Assembly: GCF_001038505.1 (NCBI RefSeq)
Contig: NZ_LDPY01000003.1
Coordinates: forward strand, 208,863-272,862
Reading direction: 5' to 3'
DNA length: 64,000 nucleotides
Origin: Puniceibacterium sp. IMCC21224
GTDB taxonomy: Bacteria; Pseudomonadota; Alphaproteobacteria; Rhodobacterales; Rhodobacteraceae
Position 1 is the stretch's first letter. Each line of letters opens with the position of its first letter. Below the pieces are notes generated by a model. The model searched no databases. It worked only from the letters and a program-made list of their open reading frames with translations, and had not been told where the DNA came from. Below, piece by piece: positions 41,539 through 49,632 of this stretch. Position numbers and translations under genes: made by a program.

Positions 41539-42756
41539 CTAAGCGACCTCGGACTCGTTCAGCCTCGCAGCAACGCTCTCGCCGACAACTCGCGCAAGCT
41601 CCGCTGGAACGGCGTTCCCCAGTTGTCGCATGCATTCGGTCCATGCACCGTGGAATTTATACCCATCTGGAAACGTTTGGATTCTAGCGCCTTCGCGGAC
41701 CGTGAAGTATCGAACCGAGCCATCGGCCCTGCGCAGCATGTTCTCTCCGCCGGGCACGCCGTGAACTCCCGCCTTAAGAGTTTTTGCTGGCTCGTCAAGA
41801 TAGCTCCCGGTATGGCCTGGATAGGCCTTCGCGTTTGGCTGAAAACGATGATCCGAGACCATTTGCGAAGTTTTGGCTCTCTCCGGGTCCGGCAGATCTC
41901 CGATCGCGTCCCGCGTCGTGCGCCACGGCAGACTTTCTGGTTTTTCTTCGACAGATAGGCGCTTCGACAACTGCAGTGCCCGCCCTTCGAGAACCCGGTC
42001 TTTCTTGGCAACGCTGTGACGCTCCCAGTAGCCACCGAACATCTGATCCCAAACGAGCGCGTCCTGCGTGAAGTCGCCCGGCCCAAATGACCACCGCGCG
42101 TCCACATCGTCACGGAACCCAACAAACAGCACGCGCTCACGTTTTTGCGGCACACCGTAGTTTGCCGAGTTGAGTAGCTTTGTAACCACCTGATAATGGA
42201 GTCCCGGACGTCTCGTCGAGGTATGGTGTTGCTCAAGGCGGCAAAGGTGCTCCTGCCACTCCTCATCAGGTCGAGCCACGAGTTCAGGGTGCTCCATCTG
42301 GAGTTTCACATATTCAAAATAGCTAAGGAACGATGCCCGGGTTAGTCCTTTCACGTTTTCGAAGACGAACGCACGAGGGCGAGCTTCCCGAAGCGCGCGC
42401 ACAGCCTGCGGAAACATGTCCCGAGCGTCATCGTATGCACGATGTCGGCCTCCCAAGCTGAACGGCTGACAGGGTGGACCGCCGGAGATCAGATCGAGCT
42501 TTCCCGCAAACTGCATAAAATCGACCTTGCGGACGTCGCCCTCGACGACGCGCCATGGACGCTCTCCCTTTGGCCGACCATCATCACCAAGAATTCGGTG
42601 GTTGTCGCGAAGAGTATCGCAGCACCATTTGTTGTACTCGACAACCATTTGCGGAACGAAACCCGCCTGCGCAAGTCCTATCCCAAGTCCGCCTGCACCC
42701 GCGAAGAGCTCCACCGATTTTCGCAACAAGGGCTTGGCAGGCTGTTTGCTCGACAT
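41539..42756 (-). CDS. DNA (cytosine-5) methyltransferase of the type II system
   Basis: 405 residues with ordered m5C motifs: ELFAGAGGLGIGLAQAGF (I, SAM binding), SGGPPCQPFSLGGRH (IV, catalytic cysteine), FVFENVKGL (VI), VPQKRERVLFVGFR (VIII), and a final TECMRQLGNAVP (X). The variable region between VIII and IX holds the target-recognition domain. It protects host DNA against the endonuclease encoded just downstream. Methyltransferase first, nuclease second is the usual safe order. Confidence 0.92.
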   Translation of the reverse strand: MSSKQPAKPLLRKSVELFAGAGGLGIGLAQAGFVPQMVVEYNKWCCDTLRDNHRILGDDGRPKGERPWRVVEGDVRKVDFMQFAGKLDLISGGPPCQPFSLGGRHRAYDDARDMFPQAVRALREARPRAFVFENVKGLTRASFLSYFEYVKLQMEHPELVARPDEEWQEHLCRLEQHHTSTRRPGLHYQVVTKLLNSANYGVPQKRERVLFVGFRDDVDARWSFGPGDFTQDALVWDQMFGGYWERHSVAKKDRVLEGRALQLSKRLSVEEKPESLPWRTTRDAIGDLPDPERAKTSQMVSDHRFQPNAKAYPGHTGSYLDEPAKTLKAGVHGVPGGENMLRRADGSVRYFTVREGARIQTFPDGYKFHGAWTECMRQLGNAVPAELARVVGESVAARLNESEVA

Positions 42757-43027
42757 GATGCTCCTCCTGCAGGGCTTTTCATCGACTTAGAACAAAATCC
42801 CCGGCAAGTATCAAGAACAGATTGACAACATCTGGTTAAGGTTCGAGCCGCGACCCCCACAGATTGACTGAACCAAACAGCAGTTTGGCCTTGCCTCAAG
42901 GGGGGGGGTGAATTCAGCGTTCTGCCCTGATAAGTAGTAGATAGTTCGCCGGTCCTTCGGCATAGAGTTTGACGTAAAACCAAACCTGCCTTGAATTCAT
43001 GTATAACCATAAAGGAAAATAGGGGGC

Positions 43028-43960
43028 TCACGCCCCCTTCTCGAACTTCATAACCGGGATACCCAGCTTCTTGGCCTTGTCGGCGAGGTTTTCCTGGATC
43101 CCCGTGCCCGGGAAGACGAGGACACCCACGGGCAGCACATCCAACATCGCGTCGTTGCGCTTGAAGGGGGCTGCTTTGGCGTGCTTGGTCCAGTCAGGCT
43201 TGAAGGCGACCTGCGTGACGCCCCGGGCTTCGGCCCATTTGGCCGCGATGAGTTCCGCGCCCTTGGGGCTTCCACCGTGCAGAAGCACCATATCGGGATA
43301 TTTGGTCTGCACCTGATCGAGCTTACCCCAAATCAGGCGGTGATCGTTGAAGTCGGTCCCGCCGGTGAGGGCGACCTTGGGGCCAGCAGGCAGCATCACC
43401 TCGGTTTCCGCGCGGCGCTTGGCGGCCAGGAAGTCACGGCTGTCGATCAGTGCTGCGGTCATGTGCTGTCGGTTCACCATCGAGCCAGTGCGGGGCCGCC
43501 AGGCCGAGCCTGTGTGATGGACGAACTCGGTGGCGGCGTGATCGCGCATCATGTCCATGCAATTGCGCCGTTCGATCAGGGTCAGGCCTTCGGCCGTTAG
43601 ACGTTCGAGCTCGACGGATTTCACCTCGGAGCCGTCCTGCTCGCGTTGGAGGCGGCGCTGCGCCTGCTCGTTCTCATCGAGCGACCGCTCGATACGGGCT
43701 GTGGCGCGGTGGAAGAGGTTGACCTGGCCCCAGAGCACTTCTTCAAGGTCGGGTTCCATGCGGGTGTCTTCCAGGGTCGCAACCAGGGCATCGAAGATGT
43801 CGGTGACAGCGACGGCAAGGCGCTGCCCGTCGGGCATCGGGCGCGGATCGGGCTCATCAAAGGGTCGGAAGCCGTACAGCTGAAGCTCATCGAGCGCATG
43901 GGCGGTCTGGGATGCGGTGTGGGCAGGTTCATACACATCGTCGTGGGTTTGGATCGTCAT
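43028..43960 (-). CDS. DUF2493 (SLOG-like) domain protein
   Basis: 310 residues. The last 120 form a DUF2493 domain: KVALTGGTDFNDHRLIWGKL, VLLHGGSPKGAELIAAKWAE and VLPVGVLVFPGTGIQENLAD, a Rossmann-like fold of the YspA/SLOG group that binds nucleotides or their derivatives. The N-terminal half is helical. It is found with Toprim and strawberry-notch genes on alphaproteobacterial plasmids and follows them here on the same strand. The biological role is unknown. Confidence 0.8.
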   Translation of the reverse strand: MTIQTHDDVYEPAHTASQTAHALDELQLYGFRPFDEPDPRPMPDGQRLAVAVTDIFDALVATLEDTRMEPDLEEVLWGQVNLFHRATARIERSLDENEQAQRRLQREQDGSEVKSVELERLTAEGLTLIERRNCMDMMRDHAATEFVHHTGSAWRPRTGSMVNRQHMTAALIDSRDFLAAKRRAETEVMLPAGPKVALTGGTDFNDHRLIWGKLDQVQTKYPDMVLLHGGSPKGAELIAAKWAEARGVTQVAFKPDWTKHAKAAPFKRNDAMLDVLPVGVLVFPGTGIQENLADKAKKLGIPVMKFEKGA

Positions 43961-44082
43961 TTATTTCTTGCCTCCGGGCCTGTCTCGTCCGCGCATCATC
44001 CCGCGCGGCCTTCATGGGCTGCGATAGCCGTCACTGGAGGCGCCCCTTCACCCCCTCTTCGGGGCCGGAACGCACGTGGAGG

Positions 44083-44163
44083 AGGGCGGCAGGCAAGCTA
44101 TTTGTTTCGCGATGCAAAGCGGGGGCTTGTTCCCTGCGGCGGAAATAGCTTGCCTGCCGCCCT
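44083..44163. repeat. Large perfect hairpin (21-bp arms, 39-base loop)
   Basis: The arm at 44083-44103 (core GGGCGGCAGGCAAGCTATTT) is exactly complementary to 44143-44163. The loop can fold further (GCAAAGC, GGGGGCTTG). Outside the arms, pyrimidine- and purine-rich tracts near 44050 and 44165 could extend the structure. It fills the 370-base gap between the DUF2493 gene and the broken Toprim gene, where nothing is coded. It may be a structured RNA, an mRNA processing site or a small palindromic element. Confidence 0.7.
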
Positions 44164-44330
44164 TGAGGGGGCGTCGCCTTTGACGGCCGCCTGCCCATCT
44201 CTTGAAGGCCGCTCGGGTGTCGGGTGGATGAGATTCACCCGGGAAGAGGCAAAGGTGATGATCCACACCCGCGACAGGACTGCAGGACCCCTACCCTCTC
44301 AGCCCCTGACCGCCCTCTGCGCTATGCAGC

Positions 44331-45170
44331 TCAGCCCAACAGGCGCTCCCGATCCTCTCGCCCGATCTGCCTCGCCAGATGCTGGCGCAGCGCTTCCTTG
44401 CCGTTCGCCAGGAGATCATCGTTGAAATCCCCGAGCAGTGGTTCCAGCACCCGCACCGGTACCCCGGCCTTGGTGGCTCTGGCGCTCAACCTCTCTGCCG
44501 CGCGTTGCCCAGCCGGATCGCGGTCGATGGCGATGTAGAGGCGCTGCAACCCCTCCGACAACAGCAGGGCTCCGAGGTGACCTGACGAGAGCGCCGCCCA
44601 GACGGGAAGGCCAGGGGCCGCCTCGAACAGCGACAGCATGGTCTCGATGCCCTCGCCGACCACGAGGATGTCCTCATGCGAGGTCAGCTTGACGGCATTG
44701 CCCAGGAGGTGACCCATGGCCCGCCGCTGTGTCTCAACTGCTGCCTTGCCCTTGCCGTCGGGCGCAAGCCAGGTGCGATGCACGCCCCGCAAGGCCCCTG
44801 CCCCATCGGTGACTGCCGCGATCAGCGCCGGTTTGGGGATGCTTTTGGTCTGACCCTCATCCCGATGCCAGCACTTCGGGTGGAAGCGCAGGGCGCTCGT
44901 CACCCCGCCATGGGTGAGGCCCCGGGAGCGGAGGTAAGTTTCGGCAAGCGTGCCTTCGACCGGCACAGAGGCTGCGAAGAGCCGCGCCGCCGCCGCTGGC
45001 GTGCCACCGGGGGCCTTGGCTTTTCTCGGCACTGGCGCATCCGGGAGAACCGGTTGCGGACGGCCAAGATGCGCGCGGGCCTCGGCCAGAAGATCAGGAA
45101 AGCGTGAGATCCCAGTCCTCTCGCGAATGATGTCCAGAAGATCGCCATGCTCGCCGGTTGCGCCATCCGT
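44331..45170 (-). pseudogene. Toprim-domain protein, C-terminal part cut off by insertion
   Basis: Minus-strand codons from about 45170 to the stop at 44331 encode DGATGEHGDLLDIIRERTGI and continue to a Toprim domain with ILVVGEGIETMLS (catalytic-type glutamate) and LYIAIDRDPAGQRAA (DxD). Its missing N-terminus is found at 50803-50993, ending GPGAAGKFT. Joined, they give GKFT-DGATGEHGDLLD, which aligns with GHWTDAATSEHGDLLD of the inserted paralogue. The gene was therefore split by the 5.6-kb element. These Toprim proteins resemble plasmid primase-like accessory factors. Confidence 0.9.
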
Positions 45171-45171
45171 A

Positions 45172-45191
45172 TTATGTGGAATTCCACATAA
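45172..45191. repeat. 20-bp perfect palindrome at one end of the inserted element
   Basis: A self-complementary 20-mer centred on GGAATTCC lies between the Toprim C-terminal fragment and the left inverted repeat. The right end of the element has no such sequence, so it is neither target sequence nor part of the repeat. It shares TTATGT with sub-terminal sites inside the repeats, so it may be the recombinase crossover region or a coupling sequence carried from the donor site. Confidence 0.75.
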
Positions 45192-46330
45192 CACCGAACA
45201 TGTTGCGGCGCGGGTTATGTTGCGGTGGCGTGAACTTGCGCGGTTTGGCGGGGGTTTTCGCGGGGCTGGGCAACATAACCTCAGCGCGACGGGGGGATGT
45301 TCGTGATGGCTGGCGATGCAGCAGAGCTTTCGCGCCGCCTCGCACGGGACGCTGAGGCCGTGTGTCGGCATTACCTTCCCAACGGGCAACGACAGGGTCA
45401 GTACTGGACCGTCGGCGATGCGCGTAACACGCCGGGGCGGTCGATGTTCGTCCGGCTGAAGGGGCCGGAGGCGGGCCCCGGTGCGGCCGGTCATTGGACC
45501 GACGCCGCTACGTCGGAGCACGGCGATCTGCTCGACGTGATCCGGGAGAGCTGCGGCCTCGCCTCTTTCGGCGATGTCGCCGAGGAGGCACGTCGCTTTC
45601 TGAGCCTCCCGCGGGTCGACCCCGTCCCGACCATCAATCCTGCACCTGCCCGTGCCGCGATGGGATCGCCCGAAGCGGCGCGGCGGCTGATCGCGATGGC
45701 GCAGCCGATCCGGGGCACACCGGTCGAGACCTATCTGGCCGGTCGTGGCATCATGCCGGTCCATGGCGCGGGGGCGTTGCGGTATCATCCACGCTGCTAT
45801 TATCGGCCCGACGATGGCGGATCAGCGCAGCGGCGTCCGGCGATGATCGCAGCCGTGACCGACCTGCAAGGCAGGATCACAGGGGCGCACCGCACCTGGC
45901 TCGCGCCGGACGGCTCGGCCAAGGCCGCGGTCCCCACACCCCGGCGGGCCATGGGCAACCTTCTTGGCCATGCCGTGCGCTTTGGGGCGGCAGAGGATGT
46001 CCTTGTCGTCGGCGAAGGCATCGAGACGATGCTGTCGCTGCGGGCGGCGCTGCCGGGCATGCCGATGGCCGCCGCGCTGTCGGCAAGCCATCTCGCCGCG
46101 CTCAGGCTGCCCCCGTCCGTGCGTCGGCTCTATATCGCCCGCGATGTCGACGCAGCGGGCACCAGAGCCGCCGCGACCCAGGCCGAACTAGCGAGCAGTG
46201 CGGGCATCGAGGTGCTGACGCTCTCGCCTCGTCACGGCGACTTCAACGACGATCTGACGGTCCACGGCCTCGACGACCTGCGCGCGGCGATCCGGCCCCA
46301 GATCGCGCCCGAAGATGTCGACCGGTTCCT
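45192..46330 (+). repeat. Left terminal inverted repeat of the RIT element
   Basis: 1,139 bp, apparently identical to the complement of 49664-50802 over all the stretches I compared. The repeat ends inside the last codons of the Toprim gene, just after the DRFL codons, so the two protein copies differ only in their final residues. RIT elements usually have much shorter repeats. Confidence 0.88.
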
Positions 46331-46340
46331 CGGCAGATGA
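45306..46340 (+). CDS. Toprim-domain protein, left inverted-repeat copy
   Basis: 344 residues from the ATG at 45306, which overlaps a TGA in another frame (TGATG) and lies 9 bases after a GGGGGG run; an ATG at 45297 has no space for a binding site. The N-terminus VCRHYLPNGQRQGQYWTVGD matches the plasmid Toprim family, and the Toprim domain shows VLVVGEGIETMLS (about residues 230-242) and LYIARDVDAAG (about 275). It ends DRFLGR. On this side no host operon reads into the gene, so expression would need its own promoter. A primase-like or nucleotidyl-transfer role is suggested by family only. Confidence 0.85.
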   Translation: MAGDAAELSRRLARDAEAVCRHYLPNGQRQGQYWTVGDARNTPGRSMFVRLKGPEAGPGAAGHWTDAATSEHGDLLDVIRESCGLASFGDVAEEARRFLSLPRVDPVPTINPAPARAAMGSPEAARRLIAMAQPIRGTPVETYLAGRGIMPVHGAGALRYHPRCYYRPDDGGSAQRRPAMIAAVTDLQGRITGAHRTWLAPDGSAKAAVPTPRRAMGNLLGHAVRFGAAEDVLVVGEGIETMLSLRAALPGMPMAAALSASHLAALRLPPSVRRLYIARDVDAAGTRAAATQAELASSAGIEVLTLSPRHGDFNDDLTVHGLDDLRAAIRPQIAPEDVDRFLGR

Positions 46341-46374
46341 TCGTCCACGACCGGGTGAGACGACCACAACGGCG

Positions 46375-47370
46375 TTACAGGCCATTCAGGAAGGCCATGA
46401 GGTCCTTGTCCTCCTTCCACCGCCTTTTCGGTCCCGGAGAGCCGACCTCGCAAAGCGCCACGGCATTTGCCTTCAGCGTGAGGTCGATCTCGGCATAGAT
46501 GTTCGTGGTGCTGATTGACACGTGGCCGAGCCAAGCACGGATGGTGTTGATGTCGACGCCGGCGAGCACGAGATGGCAGGCCGTCGTGTGCCTAATGACG
46601 TGTGGGGTCACCGTCCGACCCGCCAGTCGAGGCACATCGGCAGCGCAACGCTCGACCAGCCTATACACGCCGAACCGTGTATAGGCATGGCCGAGCCTGC
46701 TGAGGAACACCGGGGCCTCGGGCGCACGGCCGAGGATCTGTTCCGTCAGGACTCGCTCCGTTTCCGGCCAGAGCGGGCATTGGCGTATCTTGCCGCCCTT
46801 GCCGTGCAGAGTGGCTAGATCGTGCCCACCTCTGTCGCGGTTCAGGGTCAGATCCCGAACCGTCAGTTGCGTGACCTCGGAGACCCGGGCTCCGGTATTG
46901 TAGAGGAAGAGAAGGAGCGCGTATTCGCTCTGCCCTCGATGGGTCTTGCGGTCCGGAACCGCGAGCATCGCCTCCATCTCCTCCCGCGTCAGCCAGCCGA
47001 CCGGCGGCGCGATCGCCTTCTTCGCGGCGATCGCGCGGATGTGGCCGCACCATTCGATGTGTGCGGGATCGCGGCTTCCCACAAAGCGGGCGAAGGCCCG
47101 GATGGCGGCGAGCCGCTGATTGCGCGTCCTGACGGAACATCCGCGCTCCTGCTCGAGATGGGCAAGGAACTTCAGAAGAAGTGCGGAGGTGAGGTCCTGC
47201 ATGGCCAGGCGTTCGATGGGCTTCCGGACCTTTTGGCTCGCGAAGGGCAGGAGCAGCTTGAATGTGTCACGATAGCTGGCGCGGGTGTTCCGGGCCAGAT
47301 TGCGCTCGCTGACGATATACTCGGTCAGGAAGCGCCGCAGCCATGGCCCAATGAGATCACGGTCTGGCAT
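46375..47370 (-). CDS. Tyrosine recombinase, third of the RIT trio
   Basis: 331 residues from the ATG at 47370, which follows GGAGGAGGG. The core-binding domain is at residues 1-105 (LARNTRASYRDTFKLLLPFA). Catalytic elements are the first arginine in LYNTGARVSEVTQL, then PHVIRHTTACHLVLAGVD (HxxR), WLGHVSISTTNIYAEI (H and the nucleophilic tyrosine). All key residues are present. It overlaps the second recombinase and is the last gene of the operon. Confidence 0.92.
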   Translation of the reverse strand: MPDRDLIGPWLRRFLTEYIVSERNLARNTRASYRDTFKLLLPFASQKVRKPIERLAMQDLTSALLLKFLAHLEQERGCSVRTRNQRLAAIRAFARFVGSRDPAHIEWCGHIRAIAAKKAIAPPVGWLTREEMEAMLAVPDRKTHRGQSEYALLLFLYNTGARVSEVTQLTVRDLTLNRDRGGHDLATLHGKGGKIRQCPLWPETERVLTEQILGRAPEAPVFLSRLGHAYTRFGVYRLVERCAADVPRLAGRTVTPHVIRHTTACHLVLAGVDINTIRAWLGHVSISTTNIYAEIDLTLKANAVALCEVGSPGPKRRWKEDKDLMAFLNGL

Positions 47371-48313
47371 CCGACCCTCCTCCGGCATAGCGCGCAAAGC
47401 GCAGCGAGGCCTGCGCGAGGAGGTTCGGCGTCATCGTCAGATAGACCTTCGTGCCTTCGAGGTCGGAATGGCCGAGATAGGTGGAGAGCGCGGGCAGCAA
47501 CCGCTGCACATCCGCTCCCTGCCGGTACCAGGCCATCAGCCTGTGAACCGCAAAGCTGTGCCGGAGGTCATGCAGACGCGGGTTCTCCCGCCCGCCGGCC
47601 CTGCCATGCACGTCCGCAACGCGTCTCAGGCGATCGAAGGCGGTCTGAACGGTACTGCTGGAAAGCCGCGTGCCGTCTCGGTTGGCGAGCAGGAACGACG
47701 TGGCACTCTCCGCGACCCCGTTGACGGGCCGAACCGAGAGGTGGGTATCCAGTATTCCCGCAAGCTGCGGACCCACGGGAACCAACCTGCTCTTTTGGAA
47801 CTTCGTATCGCGGATCGTGAGGATCGCCTCCGCCGTATCCACATCAGACAGGGTTAGAGCAGTCGCCTCGCCGAACCGCAGCCCGGCACCGTAGAGCATC
47901 AGCAGCAGGGTCCGGAACGTCGCGGAGTCGAGTTGCCGGGAACCTTGCAAGGCATTGTCGATGTGATCCGGGTCGAAGAGGCGCTGCAGCTGATCCCGGC
48001 TGTAGATATGTGGCGGTGCCTGCAATGGTGGGCGCCGCTCGCTTTCAGGAAGCGGCGACGAGAGGGCATAGCCGCGGCTGATCGCGTAGCGCCAGAACCC
48101 GGCCAGCGCGTAGTTTTTGTTTTCGCGGTGCCGGGTAACGGGGCCCGTCCCGGCGAGGAAGGCTTGGACCTGCGCGCATGTGACCGCGTCGCATCCGGCG
48201 TCGCCATCGGCGTGCTGAAGGAACTGTCGAAGCAGGTTCCGCGCCGTCACGAACTTGACGCCGTGCGCCTGCCGCCATGCCACGTAGTGTTCGATCGCAT
48301 CCCTCAGCTTCAT
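47357..48313 (-). CDS. Tyrosine recombinase, second of the RIT trio
   Basis: 318 residues from the ATG in the ATGA overlap at 48310-48313 (the frame extends upstream but only inside the first recombinase). Catalytic region: LYGAGLRFGEATALTL, LHDLRHSFAVHRLMAW (HxxR) and YLGHSDLEGTKVYLTM (H and tyrosine). Complete and probably active. The three recombinases are distinct in sequence, as in RIT elements, where all three are thought to be needed. Confidence 0.92.
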   Translation of the reverse strand: MKLRDAIEHYVAWRQAHGVKFVTARNLLRQFLQHADGDAGCDAVTCAQVQAFLAGTGPVTRHRENKNYALAGFWRYAISRGYALSSPLPESERRPPLQAPPHIYSRDQLQRLFDPDHIDNALQGSRQLDSATFRTLLLMLYGAGLRFGEATALTLSDVDTAEAILTIRDTKFQKSRLVPVGPQLAGILDTHLSVRPVNGVAESATSFLLANRDGTRLSSSTVQTAFDRLRRVADVHGRAGGRENPRLHDLRHSFAVHRLMAWYRQGADVQRLLPALSTYLGHSDLEGTKVYLTMTPNLLAQASLRFARYAGGGSDARP

Positions 48314-49554
48314 ACGAGACCCTCCAGATCGAGGGCAGCGACCTCCCGCAGGGTCCGGAGGTCGACCTTGGCGTAGATCGCCGTCGAGGTCGGGTCCCGG
48401 TGGCCGAGGAAGTCGCCGATGACCTTCATCGCCACGCCTTGGTCCAGAAGGTGCTGGGCGGCGGCATGGCGGAGCGCATGTGGTCCTCGACGACCGGAGA
48501 CCACGCCGATCCCGGCCAGGCGGTCGCGCACGATCTTGCCCAGAGCCTTCCGCCCAAGGGGGCGGATCGGGGCACAGGATGTGAAGAAGAGGCTCCGCCC
48601 GAAGCCGGTGGGACGCCCGTTCCGGATGTAGTCGAGGATGGCGCCGCCGACCTCCTGCGACAGCGGCCACAGATGCGTGCGACCCGGCTTTGGACAATGC
48701 ACGCGCAGGAGCTCGTTCTCCCAGTCGAAGTCATCGAGGCTGAGACCCGCGACTTCGCCCGCGCGCAGGCCGAAGGAGGCGAAGAGCACCAGGATCGCGC
48801 GATCGCGTCTGTCGACGGGGCGCTGACCCTCGGACGCCAACAGACGCTCGACATCCTGACGCTTGATGCCCTTCGGAAGGCACTCATCGGCCCTGTATCC
48901 GGGCGCGACGATGCCCGCGGCCAGCCCGGGCCGACACCACCCGCGCTTCTCTGCGAAGCCGACAAACGACCGGACCCGCTGCGCGAAGTCGTGGATCGTT
49001 CTCCGGCTCCACACCCCGCGTTGGTGCTCATCGCTGACGATGCGGTCGATATCGGTGATCTCAAGAGTGTCGAGCCGGATCCCCATCTGGTCGAGCTGTT
49101 GGAGGAATGTACCGGCGGCGCGCCCGTAGCTTTCGATACTGGCCTTTGCCAGGCCACGTTCGTCGCGCAACCAGCGCTCGTAGGCCTGAAGCTCGGGCGG
49201 AGGCGGACTAAATTCGCCTTCGGCGTCTTCGAGCCAGTCGAGATACCGCACCAGTGCGATACAGTGACTAACGAATCGTTGGCGGGCCTTCGACGTGGCC
49301 GGCGTAGCGCTTCTGCGGCCCCGCGGCTCCGACCAGAGTGTCGCGGCGGCTTCGATGTTCCGCTGGTGGATCCGATCGCCGTCGCGAATGTCCAGAAGGC
49401 GAACGAGGTTGAGGTGGGCGTTGGCCTGTTTGCGCAGGTTGGCGCGGCTCGCGCCGGTTCCCTTCAGGTGGACCAGGTAATCCGCGCGTTGTGCCGCGAG
49501 CGGGGCGTCACGATGTTTCGCCGCGGCGGGCGGCAGGAAGATGTCTTGGAACAT
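48310..49554 (-). CDS. Tyrosine recombinase, first of the RIT trio
   Basis: About 414 residues from the ATG at 49554, chosen because GGAG lies 8 bases before it; an ATG at 49581 is possible but starts inside the operator palindrome. It is the longest of the trio, with an extra N-terminal domain (residues 1-100) before the core-binding domain. Catalytic elements: FGLRAGEVAGLSL, PHALRHAAAQHLLDQG (HxxR), FLGHRDPTSTAIYAKV (H and tyrosine). Complete. It heads the minus-strand operon. Confidence 0.92.
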   Translation of the reverse strand: MFQDIFLPPAAAKHRDAPLAAQRADYLVHLKGTGASRANLRKQANAHLNLVRLLDIRDGDRIHQRNIEAAATLWSEPRGRRSATPATSKARQRFVSHCIALVRYLDWLEDAEGEFSPPPPELQAYERWLRDERGLAKASIESYGRAAGTFLQQLDQMGIRLDTLEITDIDRIVSDEHQRGVWSRRTIHDFAQRVRSFVGFAEKRGWCRPGLAAGIVAPGYRADECLPKGIKRQDVERLLASEGQRPVDRRDRAILVLFASFGLRAGEVAGLSLDDFDWENELLRVHCPKPGRTHLWPLSQEVGGAILDYIRNGRPTGFGRSLFFTSCAPIRPLGRKALGKIVRDRLAGIGVVSGRRGPHALRHAAAQHLLDQGVAMKVIGDFLGHRDPTSTAIYAKVDLRTLREVAALDLEGLV

Positions 49555-49557
49555 GGG

Positions 49558-49582
49558 TGTGTCTCCATAATGTGGAGACACA
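49558..49582 (-). promoter_or_regulatory. Operator-like inverted repeat at the recombinase operon start
   Basis: TGTGTCTCCA (49558-49567), five bases, then its exact complement TGGAGACACA (49573-49582), immediately upstream of the first recombinase start at 49554. The GGAG of one arm is the likely ribosome binding site. It could be a repressor site or an RNA hairpin limiting recombinase translation. Confidence 0.6.
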
Positions 49583-49632
49583 GGATTTCGCAGGTCAGGA
49601 CATGATTTGTGGGTTTTTCGGTTCGGACGGTC

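Noticed and set aside
42900..42908. Run of nine G residues upstream of the methyltransferase as a phase-variation switch
   Set aside because: It lies about 145 bases upstream of the start codon, outside any coding frame and not clearly within a promoter; a single homopolymer is weak evidence.
44331..45788. A continuous 485-codon minus-strand frame spanning the Toprim C-terminus and the left inverted repeat
   Set aside because: Its first 200 codons are antisense to the repeat-encoded Toprim gene and have no protein character; only the part below about 45170 is genuine, as the C-terminal fragment of the split gene.
48277..49605. A 442-codon plus-strand frame across the recombinases
   Set aside because: It is the antisense shadow of the first recombinase, which has complete catalytic residues; the plus frame has no recognisable domain.
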